A stretch of DNA of 25,484 bases, from NCBI GenBank assembly GCA_000969725.1, contig JXSR01S073585.1; one strand, 5' to 3'. Below are positions 17,937-25,484 of this stretch, in pieces. Under the pieces are notes generated by a model. That model did not search any database. It saw nothing but the letters and a program-made list of their open reading frames with translations, and was not told the DNA's origin. Source of the stretch: Ophiothrix spiculata (lineage: Eukaryota; Echinodermata; Ophiuroidea; Amphilepidida; Ophiotrichidae). Position 1 is the stretch's first letter, and each line of letters begins with the position of its first letter. The translations under genes were made by a program, and so were the position numbers.

Positions 17937-20900
17937 AGATAGTGAGAATTTATTTGGCTATCCTCTGAAGATAATAATAATGATGGCTAAACAAACAGGC
18001 TGTAAAATGCTACCTGTCTCTTCTACATATACAAAGGAACATTGTTTTAACTTAATAAATCTATTCAAAAACTATTTTGTGTTATTTTGTGTTATCATTT
18101 GAAAGATCAAACCATGTTGGACTTTGACACACACAAACAAAGTATTTTGCACTATTTTGGGATAAATCACCTCAATGATCAACATCTCCGCAATTTATTT
18201 CTCATGCAATATTTATGACACATACTGAAAGATTCAACCGCAACCATAAGTCAATTCAAATATATGTTGATTATCATAGCACTAAATAAAACATAAATTG
18301 TGCATCAAATTATCAGTCATGTCAGTAGTCATCAATTCTCATTACAAGCAATTTAAAATTCCCACAATTCAAAAAGTATTTCTCATGACATCAGACAAGG
18401 AATTCTGTATCAAATAAGAAAAACAATGAATAAATTATTGTTACCGCAATCATACTGAATTAAAAGAAAAGAAAAAAAGGCTGTATTGGCTATTGTTAAA
18501 GACATTGAAGACAGTGAGTTCATTATTATTCATTGTTTTGACACAAGGACAAATCATGTCTATAAAAAGAAAGCTGACCTTCCATCATATTCAACATTTC
18601 TTGAGAGAGTGCAAAGAATTTTTGACTTGTCTAAAAATTGGCTGCAGAAGCGTATTTTATCTTAAAATATCGTAGCCAGGAAGCAGTACCTGCAGGTCAT
18701 TGACTTCATAAAAGTGCACACAGCTAGTATTTGCTTTGATTCATTTGGAAATATTTAAAAATGCATGATAGACTATTATTACACCAAAAATTAACACCAT
18801 TGCTGAATCCCAAAGGAGGCTAAGCAGTCGCGCTGCTATAAAGGAAAGTCAACAAAACTGGTAGACCAAGAAAAACAAGCTGTGAATCGCCTCATTATGT
18901 GCCTTTAAAGAGGTTAAGTACATTAAATTGTTAACTGGAGAGTTATAAATACGGTGATTCTTTCTTCCTTTGCATTATTAGGACTTGATTACTTATCATA
19001 ACAATGTGTGTTTAAATATGGAAATTGCCAATTTGATATTAATAGATGACATAATTTTGGCGATTATTTATGAATGCACAGATAAGATGAACTTGATATC
19101 ACAATGATTCATACACTTCAAATACATTACATCAACAAACTGATAATATTGATCACTTAAATACGAAATGATATTCAGAATAAATGGGCTAATTGATGGT
19201 CCATATTTTGAAAATTGATACAACTAACTTTCTTGCTGCACTTTCCTGATCAGGACTCTTGGTGGTTTTGTACAGATCATTTTATACCTAACCCTCATTT
19301 TGGTTTAATTTGGAAGAATTCTGAGCTGTTCAGTTACATATAAGCCTCAAGAAGGTTGAATTTCTTCCACACCCTATAAAATGGTGGAGATTTTATGCAT
19401 CTTAAAGATAACCTATGATTAATTTGTTTTTGATACAAAAGACAATTGCTGCATTCAAAATATATTTTTTGGTTTGGCTTCTTTTGTCAATTTGAATTCT
19501 AAATAACAATAAATTACGTACATACGACCAAAATATCTTCTACCATGAATAGTTTTACTCCAAACTCAAAAAAAGCATAAATGCATTGTTGCCAGCTTGC
19601 AAACATTCTAACTTATCTACATCCTAGTGACTGACCAATGTTAAACTCATTACCGAAGATATTGAACATAACATACTAGTTGACACATAATGAAATTGTT
19701 TGGAGCATGTTTCACATATTCCAGTCCAATTCTCAGGAGTGTCATCCCCAGTGTCATCCTGACTTATATGGAAGACGTTTGATAGCTATAAACATATTAC
19801 TTTTGATCTCATCTCCAATTAAAAACAAACAGATTTATTGCAAGTAGAGGCTTATTGCGTTATTATGACCTGATTAATGTGGCAATGATCCTAACATTAA
19901 TGAGGTTTATGATTCATTTCTTCATTCAAAAATCATTAATCATAACATTTTGTTCATTTTGTTGATGAAAGTGAAGATGATTAAACCCAGACATAATCTA
20001 ACAATATCAATATTAATTGTGCATTTATCTTTCATTGTAAACAATCTCATAACTTTGTAAATGATTTCAGGGTAATACTTGTATACTATATTTGGTTGCT
20101 GCTCTTTCATAATTATGTTTTCTTTTATTTTCTTTTTACAAAAAAAAAATGGTTTTTAGAATAATGCTTACAAAAGTACTACTAAAAGTACTTCAGCATA
20201 TACATTGGAACAGATTAAAAATATTCCTTGTTTTCATACAATATTCACTGACTTTGATGAGCAAAAATAAATGAACAAGCTAGTAATTTACAAGCCAAAT
20301 TAATTTGAATAATCAGGGTCAAATTTCCTGATAGGAGCTTTGGTTTAGCTCATTAACTCACTGATTTTGTAAATGTTCAAATCATTATTCTGAAGACCTA
20401 GCCTGTTTCAGCCAATTCTCGTATACATGTTCTATGCCAGAATATTTAATGAAATCAAAAATTGATAAAACTAAAATCACTGATTTTAAATATTGTTCAA
20501 ATCAGTATTCTGAAGTACTAGCAATTTAAGACAACATTTTTTTGGAGTACGAGATGCATTGAATGAGGGGTTTTCTCAAAACAAAATTTAGGGAAATTAA
20601 AATCAACTGGTCTGGAACTGAATTGCTATTTGTATAGTCACATTGAAATATAGGCTTGTTATCAATTTGCATCAATGAATTTGAAAATCATAACATTGAA
20701 AAAAGAAAGAAAAAAAGATTATTCTTTTTCAGCCAACCCCTGATCATTTCTTTACACCTAACTTGTCTCTTTCCTGTATTATTATTATTATTATTACATA
20801 TGCATTTATAAACATTAAGACTTATCTGTGAGGTTAGCAGACTGGGATGACTTGGAAGATTTTATTTGGATGGGGATTTACTACTCGTGCCAATTTTTAA

Positions 20901-23650
20901 AGGGTCAACTTGGAAGAAAAAAATTACACATTTTAAGGAATTCATGATGAAACATATGCACCATTTTTACTATTTTCCAGTTTTCGTATTAATTTGAAAA
21001 AAAAAATCATATTCAGGGATATTTTTTGAGAAAAGGAGACCATGTCTCAAGATTTCCGATACAAGCTCTACATCCCCATCTGAGTAACCCCCCACCCCAC
21101 CCCTGGATACCAATCTCTCTGAATTCACTGACTGTATATTAATCCATGATCAGACATGGATATCAACATTCATGTTTCATTTCATGTGAACTTGGAAGGG
21201 AGGCGGGTTGACAAAGCTATGAAATTAAACCATGATTTTAAAATATAACTTAATAGAAAGAAATTAGTTTCAACACTTTTTAACTTGTTTTGTGTTTAAT
21301 AAGTTTATGATAAAATCATATTAACCAAAAGGTTGGGCTTTTAAGTGATAGATTTAATGCTTGTCTCGACAATAAAAAACAGAAGATGTTAAAATCTAAA
21401 AGTTCTAACCCCTTCCAGGATAGTGCATACATGTAGTCCTACTGAAGCTCCCCTCCTATCTTGATGTAAAGATGAACCCCCTCCCACCAATCTGGACAGC
21501 AAACCATCAACCAGCCTTGGTATGTTCTCTAACCTTAGATCTCCTACACTGCTAAGGTTACAGATTTTTGTCATCCAAATACGTCAATCACAGGTGAAGA
21601 ATTGTGCACTGATACCGGGAGGATAAAACTTGGTAAAAGGACACATGGGTAAAAACCATGATTGAGTTTCTGTATACTTATATTTGTGTATCATATGTTT
21701 ACATTTAGTTAAATCTGTGGATTTATATTGTAAAACTAATTTAGATATTGGTGACAGGATACAGGCTCCATCTTAAGTCTCAAAGTATCTCTAGTAGTGG
21801 AGACCGGGTGTGTTTATCAATTAAAGAGTCACAACATCTTGATGCATTTCTGATTTTCTTCCTTGAAAGATAATTTTTATCATTTAAAATTTAGCCTGCC
21901 ACATAACTTAAACTTAAGAAACTATGTAAACATTGAAGGATATCCATCGTCATTTATTATACAAGGTTCTATAAATGTAAAAGTGTGCATTTCTTTGAAA
22001 CAGGCTATACAGCACAATTTTAATTGAAATAGCACTACAAAAAAATTAGTTCATTTTTATTTCAAGCTCAAATATTGGTTCTTTTACAATTAAATGTACC
22101 AAACAAGCTCTTTTTTGAGTGAAAATTAATCACCTAAATCTGATTTTTAAACATGATTTTTTTCTAACTTTAAATTATATTTTCATATACTTTAAATTTA
22201 CTGAGTGAACAAGCCAATACATATCAGAGAATCACAAAGTAGACTTAAGTTCTCAGATGAGCAAAAGTTGCTTTGGCTGTGTACTGTAGATGTAAAATAT
22301 TTCCTTAAGTTTAATAACTTTTACCCTTGGCCTTGTAATTCTTATAGCTATCCAATGAGGTGGATTGACTTCATTTACCACCACATACCGACTCTAACCT
22401 CATATAAAACCAATCCTCTGTAGATGACAGTGTATCAAATACCCAAATCTAAATGAACTGTTAATGATTGGAAACTGTTTTGACATAATGAATCTAGGAA
22501 TTTGTGCCATGATGAGTTCCTTCATCCCATGAAGTACTTTCCTTTTTCTACTATTTACACATGTCCATCTGTTGTGAGCATTACTGCTATAATGCTAGTT
22601 CCCATTAAGAGTACATGAACCCTAAACACTTTTATGAATGTACTTTGCAATCCACACGATGTTTGCAATTTGTCTGTATTTCACACTTGGCCAAAACATG
22701 GAAATCCTTTGTATATTGCTAGAATAAGTTTTTATTTGTAGTTGGGACCAGAAAAGGGCATTTTAAGAAATTTACAAAAATAACTTCTAATCAAGGAAAC
22801 TAATTAAGTACAAATATTTACTTTAATACATGAATTAATAAAACAAATTAAAGAAATATTTGATTATTGTGACTAAAAATCATTCAATTTCTGCTGATAG
22901 CAGTTTGTTTACTACAATACATAAACATGTGCAGAAAGAAACTACATGAATAACAAAAGATGAAAAATAGCATGCAAAATATCCCCCATCCTAAACAAGC
23001 AATCATTGGACAAATGATTTAATATCTGCCATATATTGCACTCAGATCAGGTGCTTTTATCTAAAATCATATCTGTCAATTGCACTTTAAAAGATGGAAA
23101 GTAATTTTGGTTGATTGCCTTGCAAGAAATATCAGGACTCCAATTACTGATCAATGATTGATATGTTTCTCCTCTTGTATCAGGTTAGCATTACTTGTTT
23201 CGTTGAAAGGACGTACATATTATTTTTTATGTAACTTGTGTTTTCATTTGAACAACAGACATGCAAAATTGATTGGAGCAGTTTCGACTAAAAGTAGTGA
23301 TCACTTTATCATACTATCAAATTTTCACCAAGAGGTGGATTTTCACAGATTGCATCACATTACAGTAGTTATTCAACTTTTTAAAAAAATTTACATTTAC
23401 TTAAAAATATTTTGCTTCATGTCAATTGACAGTTGACATATATTCTATCAATTCTCATTAAAGCATCAAGATTCTATGCTTTAAATTTAAGCTGAAGATT
23501 AATTCTTTAAATTCCCTTAGACAAAACACCAAAAAACTATTATGTCTTATGGAATGAAATTCCAATATGGAAGCTGTTCAGGATTTATCCCAGAATGTGG
23601 ACTAATCGAAGTTCCAGTCCCTTAAATGACAGTATTATAGTAAAATCCCG
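17937..23650. other. Long unassigned AT-rich stretch
   Basis: I find no convincing exon, RNA gene or complete mobile element in 5.7 kb. Short frames at 18493-18675, 21389-21574 (minus), 22205-22423 and 23158-23436 have no recognised domain. The somewhat GC-richer part around 21400-21660 is the least repeat-like, but I cannot assign it. A diverged direct duplication lies at 20351-20402 and 20471-20522, and an ATT microsatellite at 20777-20796. Confidence 0.45.
20777..20796. repeat. (ATT)n microsatellite
   Basis: About six uninterrupted TAT/ATT trinucleotide units. Confidence 0.9.
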
Positions 23651-23651
23651 A

Positions 23652-24056
23652 TGTGGGGGGGGGGGCACTTCCATTATGGTTACGCAGGATGTGCCTCTGA
23701 ATAGACCCCCATTTTTAAACCGGCTTGTACCCAATGACCCCCTTTTTTATTTTGGCTTCTAACCAAAAAACTTTAAATACTCAATGACCCCCCTTTTTTA
23801 ATGGTCAGATACTCAATGACCCCGTTATTTCTTATTCACTCCTGCCAATTTTTTTTCGCTAATATGGCGTTTTTAAGGAAATTTTAAAGACTATTTTCTT
23901 AACTTTCGCGCGCTAAGTGCGCATTTTTAACAACATTGTAATATTGGTGTGTACCGAATGACCCCCTATTTTTTGTGCGCCAATTTGTACCGGATGGCCC
24001 CTACTTTTTACCCGTCTGAGGCACCCCCCCGTCACTTTAGATAGTGTGCCCCCAGG
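23652..24056. mobile_element. Non-autonomous repeat with G/C-run ends and oriented ATGACCCC motifs
   Basis: The left end starts TGTGGGGG (11 G at 23655-23665), then GCACTTCCAT, then GTGCCTCTGAATAG. The reverse complement of the right end reads TGGGGGCACACTATC ... GGGGGGGTGCCTCAGACGG, so the two ends are imperfect inverted repeats of about 50 bp. Inside, TACYSRATGRCCCC occurs five times, all in the same direction (23728, 23778, 23810, 23952, 23988), each followed by a T-rich run. There is no coding capacity. The exact boundaries and target duplication are uncertain. Confidence 0.65.
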
Positions 24057-24724
24057 AGTAAAATATAAGAAATTGGACTACACTAGGCAGCAAACATCTC
24101 CATGCAATCACATAGATCACCTATGATTCACATTAAAATGTATCAAAATTCATCCTATTTCAAGCAATAGCAAAAATTCTTCCCAGCTTAGAAGGTATTT
24201 ACAGGACACCCACCAACAAGTATTTAGGTCATACTTCTCAAGACTATCAATGAATATGACTGATTGATATTTATTTGATCCATATCTAAACTGCACCCAA
24301 AATGAGTTCTAAAGTAAACTCTGCATCTCTCACTCATCATAAGATATGAAGCAAGAACTTTTGCCCTAAGCTGCACTGTCCTAGGGCACTCACATAGCAA
24401 TATGACGTAGGAGATATGATGTCCATCAGTCAAGATATCTCAAGAATTGGTGCTCCTGTGAAGATAACAAGACTTCAGGAACTTTGAGGGCCCTGAGCAA
24501 AATGTTCCCTGGGCATGTTTTTTTTAACCTTAAGGGGCCTGTTAACGCTTTTATTTTGACTTTCTTTTTTGGGTTATAAGTCTAAAAATATTAAGTTACA
24601 GTATAGAAAAGTATACATTTCTGGAAAGGAAATTTGACAAGGAATTCGTTTATGCTATTGGTTTGGTTCAAAAATGACCATATTTGGAAAAAATAGCAAT
24701 AAACAGTGATTTTGCTTAAACATT
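24057..24724. other. Unassigned DNA
   Basis: Two minus-strand frames, 24224-24433 and 24591-24869, show no recognised domain. The segment AAGGGGCCTGTTAACGC near 24531 looks like a possible repeat end, but its partner is not identified. Confidence 0.35.
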
Positions 24725-24989
24725 TTTCGGGAAAGTTAACTACAAAAATTGTTACTGCCATTTTATCACATATGGTTTTTTTATCTAGGATCGCATTTTT
24801 CATTTTTTCAAATAAAGCCGAATTTTTCGAAATGTTAAATGTTCCGTTTCCGACATTTATCTGCATCAATTTTGATAGAAACTAATAAATATGAGAAACG
24901 CGATCCTAGATTTTGATATACTACATGTACATAATGGTTGAAAAAGCTTTTCTTGTACTTTTTAGTTTTTTTCGTTACGTTTCCCGAAA
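24725..24989. repeat. Imperfect nested inverted repeat
   Basis: An outer pair, TTTCGGGAAAGTTAAC (24725-24740) and GTTACGTTTCCCGAAA (24974-24989), encloses an inner pair, ATCTAGGATCGCATTT (24783-24798) and AAACGCGATCCTAGAT (24896-24911). The two pairs share nearly the same centre, which supports one degraded palindromic element. The frames 24591-24869 (minus) and 24913-25173 (plus) run outward from its centre but encode unrelated peptides. Confidence 0.55.
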
Positions 24990-25254
24990 TGATGTTTATT
25001 CAACAAAACTGAAAAGGAGAAATCCCATGTTTAATGAAGAAATCGCACATTTTGACCTAAAATCAATGAATTGGGTATTGGACATGAAAACTTATTATGT
25101 AATTGATATTATTGGTTCGTATTGTGCTCAATTTTCAGATCCAATTTTAAGCTCCTTATTTTGTAAATATTGAAAGAAATCTAAAATACCAATGTTCAAT
25201 TATTTGGTCTTTGTTTACAATATTGACAAGTTTTTTGCGGGATTTTAACACATG

Positions 25255-25390
25255 CAAGAACATAACGCAACGCTTTCACCCGCGCGAGCAGTACTTGTTG
25301 CCGCGCAAAAAGACACGCACATCAAAATACGCAACCTAAACGCAAAATATAGGACGCGTATCTATGCCCGTATTTTCCCGCCAGCAGCCA
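25255..25390. other. CpG-rich patch near the window end
   Basis: CG dinucleotides are frequent here compared with the AT-rich surroundings. ACGCGT (25354-25359) and TTTTCCCGCC (25373-25382, an E2F-like sequence) lie within it. It could be the edge of a promoter for a gene beyond the window or part of a repeat. No coding frame supports either. Confidence 0.3.
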
Positions 25391-25484
25391 CATGTTTTTT
25401 TTACTGTAAAATGTCAAAATAACCTTTTAATTTTACCTATAAATAAATTTAAAAGTTTTGTTTTGTAGTATTTTATTGTCTGTA

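Noticed and set aside
21389..21574. Possible exon on the minus strand in a slightly GC-richer patch
   Set aside because: The peptide has no recognised domain. I see no clear splice sites around it, and a conservation test cannot be run here.
23655..23665. G-quadruplex
   Set aside because: A single 11-G run and isolated C runs elsewhere are homopolymers. I see no four-tract arrangement with short loops convincing enough to call.

Overview
The window looks like intergenic or intronic DNA from an animal nuclear genome. It is AT-rich and gene-poor, and it is packed with short non-autonomous DNA transposons, a tRNA-derived SINE, a Penelope-like retroelement and simple repeats. The mix of GIY-YIG Penelope element, piggyBac/hAT/mariner-type MITEs, TGACCTTTGACC-rich repeats and 'ATGACCCC' repeats suggests a marine invertebrate deuterostome, with an echinoderm as first guess. 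This is pattern memory, not a database result. A run of 990 Ns marks a draft-assembly gap. I found no host protein-coding gene, rRNA, functional tRNA or CRISPR array. Almost all open reading frames are short, start with no recognisable domain, or are shadows of repeats.

Layout: 1-2210 unassigned AT-rich DNA. 2211-3290 is a composite repeat with imperfect inverted ends and internal 'TTTAGACTAGAGGCTAG'-type motifs. Two nearly perfect foldback elements (2507-2746 and 2772-2917) sit inside it. 4437-4598 is another near-perfect hairpin. 4897-5109 is a hAT-type MITE with an 8-bp target duplication. 5574-5838 is a tRNA-derived SINE. 7784-9330 is a tandem repeat of about 150 bp rich in nuclear-receptor-like half-sites. 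Its first unit is interrupted by a 1019-bp Tc1/mariner-type foldback element (7859-8877) that carries a decayed C-terminal transposase fragment. The uninterrupted second unit shows the empty TA target.

11140-13034 is a young Penelope-like insertion. It has a minus-strand reverse transcriptase/GIY-YIG reading frame broken by the assembly gap, two 182-bp inverted terminal repeats differing at 2 positions, a hammerhead-like RNA fold in each arm, and a probable target duplication. 14657-15023 is a TTAA-type (piggyBac-like) MITE. 17490-17931 is a MITE with TAATA duplications and internal copies of its end motif. 23652-24056 is a G/C-run-bounded repeat with five oriented copies of an ATGACCCC motif. 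24725-24989 is an imperfect inverted repeat, and 25255-25390 is a CpG-rich patch near the window end.

No genes work together here in a pathway. The biology is that of successive transposon insertions, including nested ones. The most useful observations are the Penelope head-to-head structure with ribozyme-like folds, the fixed-spacing nuclear-receptor half-site array carried by a tandem repeat, and the internally documented mariner insertion.
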